DNA from: Methanococcus maripaludis
GTDB taxonomy: Archaea > AGJL01 > Methanococci > Methanococcales > Methanococcaceae
DNA: 64,000 bases
Reading direction: 5' to 3'
Assembly: GCF_013760955.1 (NCBI RefSeq)
Contig: NZ_JACDUL010000003.1
Span: 115,207 to 179,206 of the forward strand
Below the pieces are notes generated by a model that saw only the letters and a list, made by a program, of their open reading frames with translations, had not been told where the DNA came from and did no database searches. A program made the position numbers and the translations under genes. Of this stretch, positions 1 to 9,511 are shown piece by piece (position 1 is the first letter of the stretch; each line of letters starts with the position of its first letter).

Positions 1-541
1 AAAAGATGTAAAAGCGCTTGCAAAACAGTTCGAAAGTTTTGAAATTGAATCAAAAATAATAACTTCAACTGAAAATGTAAATCAAGCTCAAACTACCTGG
101 TTTTTTGAAAATAAAATCAAAAAATATTATGGAAATGTTTCTGGAAAAACTTTTGCAGTACTTGGATTAGCATTTAAACCAAATACTGACGATTTAAGAG
201 AAAGTAAAGCCATTGAATTGATAAATATTCTTTTAAAAAATGGTGCGATTGTCAAAGGTTTTGACTACATTGAAAAAGCTAGGGAAAATACATTAAATAA
301 ATATATACTTTCCGATTCTAAAAGTATTGGTTATAGCTTACATATCCTTGACCATTTAGAAGATGCAGTATTTGAGACAGACGGAATTGTAATTGCTACC
401 GAGTATGATTTCAATATTGAAAACTGGATGAAAATAAAAGAATTAGTTAAGGAACCGGTAATTTTTGACGGTAAAAATGTATTGGATTCTAAAAAATTAA
501 AAAGTTTGGGCTATACCTATTTTGGTGTTGGAAGAAATTAA
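1..541 (+). CDS. UDP-glucose/UDP-ManNAc dehydrogenase family, C-terminal part (5' end outside window)
   Basis: The reading frame is open from the window edge, so the N-terminal NAD-binding domain is missing and only about 179 residues are seen. They contain the family's middle-to-C-terminal junction, with a motif of the type VLGLAFKPNTDDLRES at about residues 50-65, which is diagnostic for UDP-glucose/GDP-mannose dehydrogenases. The UDP-binding C-terminal domain follows and ends with YTYFGVGRN. These NAD-dependent enzymes oxidise a nucleotide sugar at C6 to a uronic acid for surface polysaccharides or glycans. The exact substrate (UDP-Glc, UDP-GlcNAc or UDP-ManNAc) cannot be read from this part. 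The gene is followed after 33 bases by an unrelated gene with its own ribosome binding site. Confidence 0.85.
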   Translation, partial: KDVKALAKQFESFEIESKIITSTENVNQAQTTWFFENKIKKYYGNVSGKTFAVLGLAFKPNTDDLRESKAIELINILLKNGAIVKGFDYIEKARENTLNKYILSDSKSIGYSLHILDHLEDAVFETDGIVIATEYDFNIENWMKIKELVKEPVIFDGKNVLDSKKLKSLGYTYFGVGRN

Positions 542-574
542 TTTTAGATTAGATTCTAAATATTTGGTGTAAAA

Positions 575-1303
575 ATGATTTTAAGTATAGACATAGGTTC
601 AACCACAACCAAATTCGTATTAATGAAAGATAACAAAATAATAGACTATAATATAAAAGATTTGGGAGTTGTAGTTGAAGAAAGCGATGTTTTAAAAATG
701 GTTGAAGAATTTAAAAATGGACGAGAAATCAAAAAAACTGTTGCAACAGGTTATGGAAGACATAAAATTTCTTTTGCTGACAAAGTGGTTCCAGAAGTAA
801 TTGCCCTTGGAAAAGGTGCCAACTACTTTTTTAAAGATGCTGATGGATTAGTCGATATTGGGGGGCAGGACAGCAAAGTTTTAAAAATAAAAGAAGGACA
901 GGTTATCGATTTTATCCTTTCTGACAAATGCGCTGCGGGAACTGGAAAATTTTTGGAAAAGTGTATTGATATTTTAAATTTAGATAAAGAATTAAATGAA
1001 TATTCTTCAGAAAGCTGTGCAAAAATATCTTCGATGTGTGCGGTTTTCGCGGAAAGCGAAATAATTTCCCTCCTTTCTAAAAAAATTCCAAAAGAAGAAA
1101 TCATAATGGGAATTTACGACAGTATTTCAAATAGAATCGTTCCAATGGTTAAACGAATGAAACTTGAAAAAATTGTATTTAGCGGAGGGGTTGCTAAAAA
1201 TAAAATTTTGATTGGAGTACTTGAAAGACACCTTGGAAAAACATTATTGATCCCCGAAGAACCTCAAATCGTCTGCGCTGTTGGAGCTTGCCTGATGGCT
1301 TGA
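575..1303 (+). CDS. ATP-dependent activator/reductase of the 2-hydroxyacyl-CoA dehydratase (HgdC/BadF) family
   Basis: This 242-residue protein has the ASKHA ATPase fold of HgdC-type activators. The phosphate-1 loop DIGSTTTK lies at residues 5-12, and a second nucleotide motif DIGGQDSK is central. The two cysteines that bridge the homodimer through one [4Fe-4S] cluster in the family are present, in CAAGTGKF and SSMCAVFAESE. Such proteins hydrolyse ATP to push single low-potential electrons into a partner cluster protein. The obvious partner is the D-component-like protein encoded at 2665-3789. The start is set by a GGTGT ribosome binding site a few bases upstream. Length and motifs are complete. 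The substrate of the final system is unknown. Confidence 0.88.
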   Translation: MILSIDIGSTTTKFVLMKDNKIIDYNIKDLGVVVEESDVLKMVEEFKNGREIKKTVATGYGRHKISFADKVVPEVIALGKGANYFFKDADGLVDIGGQDSKVLKIKEGQVIDFILSDKCAAGTGKFLEKCIDILNLDKELNEYSSESCAKISSMCAVFAESEIISLLSKKIPKEEIIMGIYDSISNRIVPMVKRMKLEKIVFSGGVAKNKILIGVLERHLGKTLLIPEEPQIVCAVGACLMA

Positions 1304-1383
1304 GGAAATTATCATTTATCTTTAAAAACTTTTTTTATAATATCGTTTTTAAATGCAATTTTAGAATTTTTAAGATACCACAT

Positions 1384-1416
1384 GCATATATACTAGAATT
1401 TATAATGATTAATCAT
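1384..1416 (+). promoter_or_regulatory. Promoter of the acetate permease gene with a 12-bp palindrome
   Basis: A TATA-like element (GCATATATAC, about 1384-1393) lies about 25 bases before a perfect palindrome, ATGATTAATCAT at 1405-1416. The palindrome would sit at the expected transcription start, 20 bases before the start codon. This is a plausible repressor site; its binding protein is unknown. Confidence 0.45.
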
Positions 1417-1435
1417 GATAAATCGAGGTAAAACC

Positions 1436-2029
1436 ATGCAAGAAAAATACACAATAATAACAGATACAAGTGCAAATCCTGCCCCGCTTGGACTCATGGG
1501 TTTTGGAATGACTACCGTGCTGTTAAACTTACACAATATCGGCTTATTTGATATTGGCTCAATGATTCTTGCAATGGGTATATTTTATGGGGGACTATCT
1601 CAGGTAATTGTAGGAATAATGGAATGGAAAAAAGGAAATACATTTGGAACATTAGCATTTACTTCTTACGGGTTATTCTGGCTCAGTCTTGTCGGAATTT
1701 TGGCCTTACCGAAATTAGGGCTTGTAAATCCTCCAGAACCTATCGAAATGGCATTTTATTTAGGTTTATGGGGCTTATTCACATTAGGAATGTTTTTTGG
1801 AACATTTAAAACCAATAGGGCCCTTCAATTTGTATTCGGAACCCTTACACTATTATTCTTATTACTTGCAGTAGGAGACATTACTGGAAATTTAACCGTA
1901 ACTCGTGTTGCTGGAATAATAGGAATAATCTGTGGATCCTCTGCAATTTATACAGGATTTGCAGAAGTTTTAAATGAAATCTATAAAAAAACAGTATTTC
2001 CAGTATTTCCAACATCCAAAAAACATTAA
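1436..2029 (+). CDS. Acetate uptake transporter, SatP/YaaH/GPR1 family
   Basis: The 197-residue protein is an integral membrane protein with about six hydrophobic segments. It carries the family signature [12 protein letters not shown] near residue 12. AceTr/SatP proteins move acetate or succinate across the membrane with protons. Acetate is an assimilated carbon source in Methanococcus, so an acetate importer is likely. I place the start at the ATG at 1436 because GAGGTA lies just before it; an in-frame ATG at 1415 is upstream of that site. The gene lies between the activator gene at 575 and the double-cubane-like gene at 2665. A T-rich tract after the stop probably terminates transcription. 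Confidence 0.85.
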   Translation: MQEKYTIITDTSANPAPLGLMGFGMTTVLLNLHNIGLFDIGSMILAMGIFYGGLSQVIVGIMEWKKGNTFGTLAFTSYGLFWLSLVGILALPKLGLVNPPEPIEMAFYLGLWGLFTLGMFFGTFKTNRALQFVFGTLTLLFLLLAVGDITGNLTVTRVAGIIGIICGSSAIYTGFAEVLNEIYKKTVFPVFPTSKKH

Positions 2030-2037
2030 ATTCCATT

Positions 2038-2047
2038 CTCTTTTTTT
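2038..2047 (+). terminator. T-tract terminator after the acetate permease gene
   Basis: An uninterrupted run of seven T residues on the coding strand starts 11 bases after the stop codon. Archaeal RNA polymerase terminates at such U-tracts. The next gene has its own TATA box immediately afterwards. Confidence 0.45.
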
Positions 2048-2059
2048 GATTTAAATTAA

Positions 2060-2107
2060 CTATATATAGACGATTTTGAAAAAATTAATATTGTACACTT
2101 ACGTAAG
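2060..2107 (+). promoter_or_regulatory. Promoter of the small membrane protein gene, with palindrome CTTACGTAAG
   Basis: CTATATATAG at about 2060-2069 is a good TATA box. Roughly 30 bases downstream is the perfect palindrome CTTACGTAAG (2098-2107), which partly overlaps the ribosome binding site AAGGGGG. Its position between start site and ribosome binding site suggests an operator. Confidence 0.45.
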
Positions 2108-2118
2108 GGGGATATTAT

Positions 2119-2400
2119 ATGAGTGGGGAATTTTTTCTGATATTAGTCATAAGTCAGCTTGTTCTATGGATTTTTGCATCCAAACTTAGAGTTGGAAAAT
2201 CCATTTCATTTATTTTTGGATCTATTCTGGTAATAACTGCGATTTACAGGATATTATTTATTGATCCTGATTTAGAATTGGTTTATTCAGCAACCAATTT
2301 TGGGATTATTAAAAATGGAATTATTAATTGTAGTTTATCTCCAAAAGAATTTTTACTTGTTGCAGTCCTACCTTGGATTGGAATATTATACAATTCATAA
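2119..2400 (+). CDS. Small hydrophobic membrane protein of unknown function
   Basis: This 93-residue protein has about three membrane-spanning segments: residues about 5-20, 30-48 and near 78-92. A short charged loop (ASKLRVGK) follows the first segment. It has a very strong ribosome binding site (AAGGGGG) and its own TATA box, so it is a real gene. I do not recognise the family. It sits between the acetate permease and the double-cubane-like protein and could belong functionally with either. No catalytic motif is visible. Confidence 0.7.
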   Translation: MSGEFFLILVISQLVLWIFASKLRVGKSISFIFGSILVITAIYRILFIDPDLELVYSATNFGIIKNGIINCSLSPKEFLLVAVLPWIGILYNS

Positions 2401-2664
2401 ACTCCAAAAATAAAAGATTTTATTAAATTTTAAATTTTTAACTCTTTTTTTAAGGATTATTAGATTATTTCTTTCATTTTTAATTTCAAACTCTTGGAAA
2501 AATAAATTATTTATTTTTAATTTTTCTAATTTTATTTTTATCATTAATAAACTTAATACATACGTTTATATTTTATAAATAAAACCTTATAGATAAAGTA
2601 AATCGAAAATAAATAATATAATATTAGTAAATCTAATAACTAACCCTCAATTAAAAATGGTGAA

Positions 2665-3789
2665 ATGATGGAAGAACTACAAGGCATAAAAAAAATTAAC
2701 GAAGCCTTTGCAAATAGAAAAAATGAATTGTACGCTCAAAAAGATGAAGGAAAAAAAGTATTTGGACTGTTTTGTACATTTGTTCCGACAGAATTAATTT
2801 TAGCAGCTAACGCAATTCCCGTAGGGCTTTGTGGTGGAAAAGAAGCTACAATACCTTCTGCAGAAGAAATTTTACCGAGAAATATCTGCCCATTAATAAA
2901 ATCATCGTTTGGATTTAAGAAAGAAAAATCCTGTCCATACTTTGAAGCTTCTGACGTCGTTCTTGGAGAAACTACGTGTGATGGAAAGAAAAAAATGTTT
3001 GAACATATGAGCGAAATGGTAAAACTCCATGTAATGCAGTTACCACACTTTAATGACGATAGATCTGCAAAAATGTGGCTTGAAGAAGTAAATGACTTAA
3101 AAAAATTAATTGAAGAAGAAACTGGAAATGAAATAACTGAAGAAAAATTAAAAGAAGCTATCGATAAGGTAAACAATATACGAAAGCTCTTTTACAGAAT
3201 TTACGAATTAAGAGCAAATAATCCATCCCCGATAAACGGAAAAGATTCCCTAAAACTATTCCAACTTTCATATCTTTTAGATATAAATACGATGGAATCG
3301 CTTCTTAAAGAACTCGTTGAAGAACTCGAAGAAAGAGTTAAAAAAGGAGAAGGATATTCTGGAAAAAGAATTTTAATTGCAGGTTGCCCGATGGTTGCAG
3401 GTAACACAAAAATCCCCGAAATTATTGAAGATTCAGGTGCAGTAGTTGTTGGGGAAGAAAGCTGTACTGGAACAAGGCAGTTTGAAAATTACGTTGAAGG
3501 CTACACCATTGAAGCTCTCTCTGACAGGTACTTTAAAATCCCTTGTGCATGCAAATTCAATAACGAAGAAAGAATTGAAAGACTCAAAGAACTTGTAAAA
3601 GAACAAAACGCTGATGGTGTTGTATATTACACACTACAATATTGTCACACATTCAATGTTGAAGGTGCTTTAATTGAAAAAGAACTCAAAAAGGCAGGCA
3701 TTCCCGTCATTAGGGTAGAAACAGATTACTCTGAAAGTGATAAGGAACATTTAAAAACAAGACTTGAAGCATTTGTTGAAATGATTTAA
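2665..3789 (+). CDS. 2-hydroxyacyl-CoA dehydratase D-component family protein, double-cubane cluster protein-like
   Basis: This 374-residue soluble protein has the two-lobed fold of HgdB/YjiM-type proteins. Cysteines occur in family positions: NICP near residue 75, [11 protein letters not shown] near 105, and QYCHTF near 333. Further cysteines occur in GLCGG, KSCPYF, AGCPM, ESCTG and IPCACK. In this family such cysteines hold a [4Fe-4S] or a double-cubane [8Fe-9S] cluster that an ATP-driven activator reduces. The activator is probably the product of the gene at 575. There is no second dehydratase subunit, which favours a double-cubane-type reductase over a true dehydratase. Two adjacent ATG codons (2665 and 2668) follow GGTGA; 2668 gives the better spacing. 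The physiological substrate is unknown. Confidence 0.8.
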   Translation: MMEELQGIKKINEAFANRKNELYAQKDEGKKVFGLFCTFVPTELILAANAIPVGLCGGKEATIPSAEEILPRNICPLIKSSFGFKKEKSCPYFEASDVVLGETTCDGKKKMFEHMSEMVKLHVMQLPHFNDDRSAKMWLEEVNDLKKLIEEETGNEITEEKLKEAIDKVNNIRKLFYRIYELRANNPSPINGKDSLKLFQLSYLLDINTMESLLKELVEELEERVKKGEGYSGKRILIAGCPMVAGNTKIPEIIEDSGAVVVGEESCTGTRQFENYVEGYTIEALSDRYFKIPCACKFNNEERIERLKELVKEQNADGVVYYTLQYCHTFNVEGALIEKELKKAGIPVIRVETDYSESDKEHLKTRLEAFVEMI

Positions 3790-3806
3790 TTCATATAAAT
3801 ATTTAC

Positions 3807-3840
3807 TTTTTTTAATATTCAAAAAATCTTTTTATTTTTT
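3807..3840 (+). terminator. Two T-tracts after the double-cubane-like gene
   Basis: A run of seven T residues (3807-3813) and a second T-rich run (3829-3840) follow the stop codon on the coding strand. Together they look like a U-tract terminator region. Confidence 0.4.
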
Positions 3841-3923
3841 TGAAGTCCACTTAATAATAATTCAAAACTTTAAAATAATTTAAATTCAATATCTTAATTG
3901 TAAATTTTAAAAGGGGATAGTTT

Positions 3924-4805
3924 ATGACTAAAAAGCTAGTTATTGGTGTTTTTTGCCTGATATCTATTCTGTTACTATGCGGATGTGCAGAAACCGATAG
4001 TGGTGATCAAACACTTGATGAAGTTGATTCAAATAGTGAAGATGTTGTTTCAGGAGGTGCAGAGTATATTGGTACATTTTATGCTGCACAAACGGATGAC
4101 TCATTGAAATTCACATTAATTTTTAATGATGCCGAAAATAAATTGGTAACTGCAACCGGTACTGCAAAATTAACAATATATGACGACTTTGATAACAAAC
4201 TCTTTGAAAAAGAATATGTTGTTGATCCTTCAAAAGCAGGATCTAACAGCAAATACACGCTTGTAGTTTCTTTAGATGACCTTGAAAAAGGAATGACTGA
4301 ATCAGGATATGCTGAAGTAGTATTTACTTCGAAAGAAGGTAAAGTAATAACTAAAATTGCAAAATCTATTCAAATCCCGTACTATAGTGAAGAAGAAATT
4401 GCAAATATTGCTGAAAAAGAATATTTGGAAAATGCCGTTGAAAGCGGGGATACTTACGAACTTGATGATGTGGAAATAACTGTTTTAAGAAGCGGTTTTT
4501 ACACGATCTATGGTGAAGAATCTGAAAAGATATTCCGTGTAGACATTAAAATTGAAAATAACTATGGGCAGCCAAAAGATTTCGCGCCTTCGGAAATTAT
4601 CGTGTATGACCAATCCGAAAATAAATACAGACATGTTTCAGGAGGTTCTCTCGATGAAATTTCTGAGATACCTTCACTTGATACCGTAGAGGGATACTGG
4701 TTCTTCGAAGATGTTCCTGAAAGTATGGAAGATCCAAGACTATTCTTTAAAAATGGAAGAGATAGTAATGGAAACTGGTTAGTCTATGATTTTACTCTCG
4801 AATAA
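3924..4805 (+). CDS. Secreted lipoprotein with DUF4352-like C-terminal domain
   Basis: The 293-residue protein begins with a lipoprotein signal peptide: charged MTKK, a hydrophobic core, and lipobox LLCGC with the lipidated cysteine at residue 21. The first segment after it is acidic and Ser/Asp-rich, a typical flexible tether. The rest is beta-rich. The last roughly 110 residues resemble the immunoglobulin-like DUF4352 fold (charged strands, a DIKIENNYGQ strand, and closing WFFEDVPE and WLVYDF). It is presumably anchored on the outer face of the cytoplasmic membrane under the S-layer. The start is supported by AAAGGGGATAG. The role is unknown. Confidence 0.7.
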   Translation: MTKKLVIGVFCLISILLLCGCAETDSGDQTLDEVDSNSEDVVSGGAEYIGTFYAAQTDDSLKFTLIFNDAENKLVTATGTAKLTIYDDFDNKLFEKEYVVDPSKAGSNSKYTLVVSLDDLEKGMTESGYAEVVFTSKEGKVITKIAKSIQIPYYSEEEIANIAEKEYLENAVESGDTYELDDVEITVLRSGFYTIYGEESEKIFRVDIKIENNYGQPKDFAPSEIIVYDQSENKYRHVSGGSLDEISEIPSLDTVEGYWFFEDVPESMEDPRLFFKNGRDSNGNWLVYDFTLE

Positions 4806-4857
4806 TTATTTAAACTATTTTTTACTTTTTTATTTTAAAAAATTTTAAGTGAAATTT

Positions 4858-5529
4858 ATGAAAATTGCATCGCTTTATTCTGGTGGAAAAGATTCTGCCT
4901 ATGCACTGTTTTGGGCACTAAATCAGGGCTGGGATGTTAGGTATCTGGTAAATGTGGCTTCGAAAAATAAAGAAAGCTATATGTTTCACATTCCAAATGT
5001 TGAATTAACAGACCTCGTTTCAGAAAGTACTGGAATTGAAATGGTAAAAGTAATTACTAAAGGAGAAAAAGAAAAAGAAATCCTCGATCTTCAAAAAAAC
5101 CTTGAAAAATTAGATATTGATGGAATTGTAAGTGGCGCCCTTGCAAGTGAATATCAAAGAGCAAGAATTGACCATATTTGTGAAGAAATTGGAATAAAAT
5201 CGTTTGCACCGCTTTGGCATAAAGATCAGGAATTAATTTTAAGAGATACTTCAAAATTCTTTGATTTTAGAATGGTTAGTGTTGCAGCTTACGGGCTTGA
5301 TAAAAAATGGCTTGGTAAAAGAATTGATGAAACAAACATTGAAGAATTGTTAAAAATAATGGAAAAATATCAAATTAACAAAGCTTTTGAAGGCGGGGAA
5401 GCAGAAACTTTTGTATTTGATGCCCCATTCTTTGAAAAAAAAATAGAAGTTTTAGATTATGAAATCATATGGGATGGAGTTAGTGGAAGTTACAATGTAA
5501 AAGATGCTGAGCTTGTATCAAAAAAATAA
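4858..5529 (+). CDS. dph6: Diphthine-ammonia ligase (ATP pyrophosphatase family)
   Basis: The 223-residue protein starts [14 protein letters not shown], with the PP-loop motif SGGKDS that binds ATP in N-type ATP pyrophosphatases. The C-terminal half has the family motif [15 protein letters not shown]. The enzyme performs the last diphthamide step on elongation factor 2, amidating diphthine with ammonium and ATP. Length agrees with the archaeal single-domain form. The correct start is the ATG at 4858, because the AAGTGA just before it is the ribosome binding site. Its stop codon directly abuts the stop of the convergent gene at 5530. Confidence 0.88.
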   Translation: MKIASLYSGGKDSAYALFWALNQGWDVRYLVNVASKNKESYMFHIPNVELTDLVSESTGIEMVKVITKGEKEKEILDLQKNLEKLDIDGIVSGALASEYQRARIDHICEEIGIKSFAPLWHKDQELILRDTSKFFDFRMVSVAAYGLDKKWLGKRIDETNIEELLKIMEKYQINKAFEGGEAETFVFDAPFFEKKIEVLDYEIIWDGVSGSYNVKDAELVSKK

Positions 5530-5958
5530 TTAACTAACGTCAATTATTTTTGTAAATGTCGTTCCAAATTCCCCTGAAACGACCACTCTTTTATCATCGA
5601 TTGTACTTGAATTATAAATCGTTTCAATATAAACTTGCGTTCTTGAAAGGGGTTCCATATACGTTGTTTCAATAACAGGGTTATTTATCACATCCCCTTC
5701 GAAAATAACAGTCCATTTCGAAGAATCTTCAAAAATGTTTCCATTATTAATTACTGTAAGGTTTACAATTCCAGAATCGATTCCCTCGTACTGAATCGTA
5801 AAGTTTTCCTTTGATTTTTGTAGCAAGTAATAAGCATGATCGTCATTTGCACTTAAAATATTATTTAAATTTGAATCAACGGTTCCATAAATTACCGTTA
5901 TTGAAATTAACAAAATTATTGAGAGGAATGAAACCCCATAAATTTCTGAAAAACCCAT
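5530..5958 (-). CDS. Archaellum FlaG/FlaF-like membrane-anchored protein
   Basis: The 142-residue protein has one N-terminal membrane segment starting a few residues in (GVSFLSIILLISITVIYG), then an extracytoplasmic beta-rich domain. The VNLTVINNGN strand is typical of the FlaF/FlaG immunoglobulin-like stator domain of archaella. Several N-x-S/T sequons (NFT, NLT, NSS) could be N-glycosylated. No archaellum genes lie nearby, so it may be a pilin-like or paralogous surface protein and not part of the archaellum motor. An AGTGA ribosome binding site supports the start. It converges on dph6 with no intervening base. Confidence 0.5.
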   Translation of the reverse strand: MGFSEIYGVSFLSIILLISITVIYGTVDSNLNNILSANDDHAYYLLQKSKENFTIQYEGIDSGIVNLTVINNGNIFEDSSKWTVIFEGDVINNPVIETTYMEPLSRTQVYIETIYNSSTIDDKRVVVSGEFGTTFTKIIDVS

Positions 5959-6070
5959 GTTTTCACTATTTTAAGTTTGATATTAAAAAAAGGTTTTTCA
6001 ATGTTTAAATAGAGTTTGTGTATATGTATGTATTTAAATTTATAAATATTATTTTCCAAAATAAAAATGG

Positions 6071-6144
6071 TGAGTCCGGGGAGATTCGAACTCCCGATCA
6101 CCGCCGTGTCAGGGCGGTATCATAGCCAACTAGACCACGAACTC
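6071..6144 (-). tRNA. tRNA-Val (anticodon GAC)
   Basis: The reverse strand folds into a full cloverleaf. The acceptor stem is GAGTTCG/CGGACTC, the anticodon stem CCGCC/GGCGG has loop CTGACAC (anticodon GAC), and the T-stem GGGAG/CTCCC has loop TTCGAAT. The discriminator base is A. The next three bases (6070-6068) read CCA on the transcript, so the 3' CCA appears to be encoded. A TATA-like ATATAAATA lies about 35 bases upstream. Confidence 0.95.
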
Positions 6145-6271
6145 ACTTAATCACTATAAAAAGATAAATTATTTAGTATTTATATTTTTCTATTATTCAT
6201 AAGTTTACATGGATGATTTAATCATTTCGATTATATTGCTCTCTTCCACGTATTTTTTATCCCAGTTACAC

Positions 6272-7756
6272 TCATTTTTTATTCGAAAGGCTCGTTACAT
6301 AGGCATTTAATCCGCCTGCAATTGCAATAACCTTTTTATTACCGTGGAATACTTTATCGCTAAAGATTTTTTCTCTATCTTTTGCTTCCACAGCATAATT
6401 TACCATTGGTTTTCTAAATGAGCATAAATTATCTTCAACGTAGTGTGTTGAAAGGTTTCCTTTGATAAAATTATCTTCTTCGATAACTGCCCTGTGGAAA
6501 GGTATATTTGTAATTATTCCAAGAACCACATATTCAGAAAGCGCTCTTTTCATTCTTTCGATTGCTTCTTTCCTTGTAAGACCATATGTAATTATTTTTG
6601 CAACCATTGAATCGTAGTAAGGTGGAATTTCAGCTCCTCCAAATACGCCACTATCAAGCCTTACACCGGGGCCCCCGGGGGATCGGTAATATTTTATTTT
6701 TCCAGGAGATGGAACAAAATCATTTATTGCATCTTCTGCATTTATTCTGCATTCTATTGCATGGCCCCTGAATGTAATTTCATCCTGAGTGTATGCTAAT
6801 TTTTCCCCTGCTGCAATTTTTATCTGTTCTTTTACGATATCAACACCAGTAACTACCTCAGTTATCGGGTGTTCTACCTGAACTCTAGTATTCATCTCGA
6901 GGAAATAAAATTCGCCATTACTGTATAAAAATTCAACTGTACCTACGCTGTGGTAATTTATGGCTTTAGCAGCTTTTACAGCAGCATTTCCCATCCTTTC
7001 CCTTAACTCTTCAGTCATTATTGGAGAAGGGGATTCTTCAATTAATTTCTGGTGCCTTCTTTGAATAGAACATTCTCTATCCCCAAGGTGAATTACGTTT
7101 CCAAATTTATCCGCGACAATCTGTATTTCAATGTGTCTTGGTTTTTCAAGGTATTTTTCAATAAATACCGTTGAATCCCCAAAAGCACTCTGTGCAATGG
7201 ATTTTGTAGATTGTATCGTATCAACAAGTTCTTCTTTATTGTAAACCACGTTCATTCCGATACCGCCACCGCCTGCAGATGCCTTGATAATTACCGGGTA
7301 GCCAATTTCATCTGCAACTTCGATTGCTTCGTCTTCACTTTCGATAGGTTCTTCTCTTCCAGGAAGTACTGGAACTCCTGCTATTTTCATTGCTTTCTTA
7401 GCATTGATTTTACTGCCCATAACATCGATTGCGTTTGTTGGTGGGCCGATAAATTCAATACCTCTTTTATTACATTCTTCTGCAAATTTTACGTTTTCGG
7501 ATAAAAAACCATATCCTGGGTGAACTGCATCAACGCCTGCTTTTTCAGCCACTTTTAAAATTCTTTCCATATTAAGGTAGCTTTTTGATGCAGGGGGCTC
7601 CCCTATCGGGTAACATTCATCTGCAATATTCCTATAAAGTGAGTGCTCGTCAGCTTCAGAAAAAACTGCAACAGTCTTTATTCCGAGTTCCTTACATGCT
7701 CGAATTACCCTGACTGCAATTTCTCCCCTATTGGCTATCAATACTTTTTTAAACAT
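6272..7756 (-). CDS. pycA: Pyruvate carboxylase subunit A (biotin carboxylase)
   Basis: The 494-residue protein is a complete biotin carboxylase: N-terminal domain ([13 protein letters not shown]), ATP-grasp domain with glycine-rich loop SAGGGGIG near residues 160-167, catalytic [11 protein letters not shown], and a C-terminal domain. It carboxylates biotin on subunit B with ATP and bicarbonate. With PycB it makes oxaloacetate from pyruvate, the anaplerotic entry to the incomplete reductive TCA pathway of methanococci. It lies 45 bases downstream of pycB on the same strand and has ribosome binding site AGAAGGT, so the pair is an operon. The separate alpha4beta4-type arrangement is usual in methanogens. 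Confidence 0.95.
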   Translation of the reverse strand: MFKKVLIANRGEIAVRVIRACKELGIKTVAVFSEADEHSLYRNIADECYPIGEPPASKSYLNMERILKVAEKAGVDAVHPGYGFLSENVKFAEECNKRGIEFIGPPTNAIDVMGSKINAKKAMKIAGVPVLPGREEPIESEDEAIEVADEIGYPVIIKASAGGGGIGMNVVYNKEELVDTIQSTKSIAQSAFGDSTVFIEKYLEKPRHIEIQIVADKFGNVIHLGDRECSIQRRHQKLIEESPSPIMTEELRERMGNAAVKAAKAINYHSVGTVEFLYSNGEFYFLEMNTRVQVEHPITEVVTGVDIVKEQIKIAAGEKLAYTQDEITFRGHAIECRINAEDAINDFVPSPGKIKYYRSPGGPGVRLDSGVFGGAEIPPYYDSMVAKIITYGLTRKEAIERMKRALSEYVVLGIITNIPFHRAVIEEDNFIKGNLSTHYVEDNLCSFRKPMVNYAVEAKDREKIFSDKVFHGNKKVIAIAGGLNAYVTSLSNKK

Positions 7757-7801
7757 AATATTACCTTCTGGAATTGCTGTATTATTAATTAAATGCTTAA
7801 T

Positions 7802-9511
7802 TTATTTTATAATCATCAATATGTCGCCCACGTTTACAGATTGACCTTCTTTAACGATTATTTTTTCAACAGTTCCACTTACAGGACATTCCACAGGGTT
7901 TTCCATTTTCATAGCTTCTAAAACTAATATCTGGTCGCCCTGTTTAATTTCTGCGCCCTGTTTAACTTTTACTTTTGTAACAATTCCCCTAAATGGCGAA
8001 GTTACTGCACCTTCTGTTTCTGCAGTTATTATTTCTTTTTTCGCTTCTTTTTTAATTCCCGAACTGTATACTGGTTCCACTTTTACGTTGAAAGAATCTC
8101 CGTCAACTTCAATAATGTACTCGTTTGGAATCTCCATGAATTTTGAAACGTCCTTTTCCTGAGGTATTGCTTCTGCTTTTGCCTCGCCTCTCAAAAATTT
8201 AACTGCAACTTGAGGATATAAAGCGTAAGTTAAAATATCTTCTTCTTTTGAAACGATTCCTTTTTCAAAAGCTTCTTTTTCTCTTAATTCATATTCTGGT
8301 TCAAGTAAATCTGCAGGTCTGCATGTAATTTGCTTTTCACCATCCTGAAGCGCCCTTTTAACGAGATCCTTACTGATTGGTGCAGGTGATTTTCCGTAAT
8401 ATCCTTTTAAGTAGTTAGATACTTCGTTTGTGATAATTTTGTACCTTTCATCAGTTAAAACGTTCATTACTGCCTGTGTTCCAACAATCTGGGAAGTAGG
8501 TGTTACTAATGGAGGGTATCCAAGATCTTTTCTCACATTTGGAATTTCATCTAAAACTTCTTCGAATTTATCGAGTGCGCCTTGTTCCTTTAATTGAGAT
8601 ACGAGGTTTGAAAGCATTCCTCCTGGAACTTGGTATCTTAAAATTCTAGCATCGACTCTTTCCGAAATTGAATTTATCAAATATTTGTATTTATTTCTAA
8701 TTTCGTCAATATAGTTCCTAATTTCCATTAACAATACAAGATCTAAATTTGTATCGTATTTTGTACCTTTTAAGGCAGCCACAATGCTTTCTACAGGAGG
8801 CTGGGATGTTCCCATTGAAAGAGGTGACATTGCACAGTTTAACACATCAATTCCTGCCTCTACAGCTGTCATGTATGTCAAAGGAGCAATTCCTGCAGTA
8901 CAGTGGCTGTGTAAATCTATTGGAATTGATATTTCTTCTTTTAATCTACCTATGAGTTCTTTAGCATCAAATGGCCTTAAAAGTCCTGCCATATCTTTGA
9001 TGCATAATGAATCGCAACCCAAATCTTCAAACTGTTTTGCAAGATCTATAAATTGTTCTGTTGTGTGAACTGGGCTTGTGGTGTAAGAAATAGCACCCTG
9101 AACCTCAGCACCGTATTTTTTAACTGATTTTATTGAAAATTCAACGTTTCTAACGTCATTTAAAGCATCGAATATTCTTACGATATCAATACCATTTTCC
9201 ACAGATTTTTGGATAAACTTATCAACAACGTCATCAGGGTAATGCCTGTATCCGACCAAGTTTTGGCCACGTAAAAGCATCTGTAAGGGCGTGTTTTGAA
9301 TTTTTTTCTTTATTTCCCTTAATCTTTCCCATGGATCCTCGTTTAAATACCTAATACATGAATCAAAAGTAGCACCGCCCCATACTTCCATTGAATAAAA
9401 TCCTACTTCGTCCATTTTCTCTGCAATGGGTAGCATATCTTCCGTTCTTAACCTTGTTGCCATTAAAGACTGATGAGCGTCTCTGAAGGTGGTATCGGTT
9501 ATTTTCACCAT
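7802..9511 (-). CDS. pycB: Pyruvate carboxylase subunit B (carboxyltransferase with biotinyl domain)
   Basis: The 569-residue protein starts with a TIM-barrel carboxyltransferase (ITDTTFRDAHQSL at residues 4-16, metal-binding HSHCTAG near residue 200) and a PYC/OADA conserved domain. A proline/lysine-containing linker leads to a C-terminal biotinyl domain with EAMKMEN, whose lysine is biotinylated. It transfers the carboxyl from biotin to pyruvate. A close relative, the sodium-pumping oxaloacetate decarboxylase alpha subunit, is excluded by linkage to pycA and the absence of membrane beta/gamma genes. GAGGG precedes the start. Confidence 0.94.
   Translation of the reverse strand: MVKITDTTFRDAHQSLMATRLRTEDMLPIAEKMDEVGFYSMEVWGGATFDSCIRYLNEDPWERLREIKKKIQNTPLQMLLRGQNLVGYRHYPDDVVDKFIQKSVENGIDIVRIFDALNDVRNVEFSIKSVKKYGAEVQGAISYTTSPVHTTEQFIDLAKQFEDLGCDSLCIKDMAGLLRPFDAKELIGRLKEEISIPIDLHSHCTAGIAPLTYMTAVEAGIDVLNCAMSPLSMGTSQPPVESIVAALKGTKYDTNLDLVLLMEIRNYIDEIRNKYKYLINSISERVDARILRYQVPGGMLSNLVSQLKEQGALDKFEEVLDEIPNVRKDLGYPPLVTPTSQIVGTQAVMNVLTDERYKIITNEVSNYLKGYYGKSPAPISKDLVKRALQDGEKQITCRPADLLEPEYELREKEAFEKGIVSKEEDILTYALYPQVAVKFLRGEAKAEAIPQEKDVSKFMEIPNEYIIEVDGDSFNVKVEPVYSSGIKKEAKKEIITAETEGAVTSPFRGIVTKVKVKQGAEIKQGDQILVLEAMKMENPVECPVSGTVEKIIVKEGQSVNVGDILMIIK

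Noticed and set aside
7211..7504. Long plus-strand frame antisense to pycA
   Set aside because: It lies wholly inside a clear gene, has no ribosome binding site and its translation is phenylalanine/cysteine-rich in the way typical of antisense frames.
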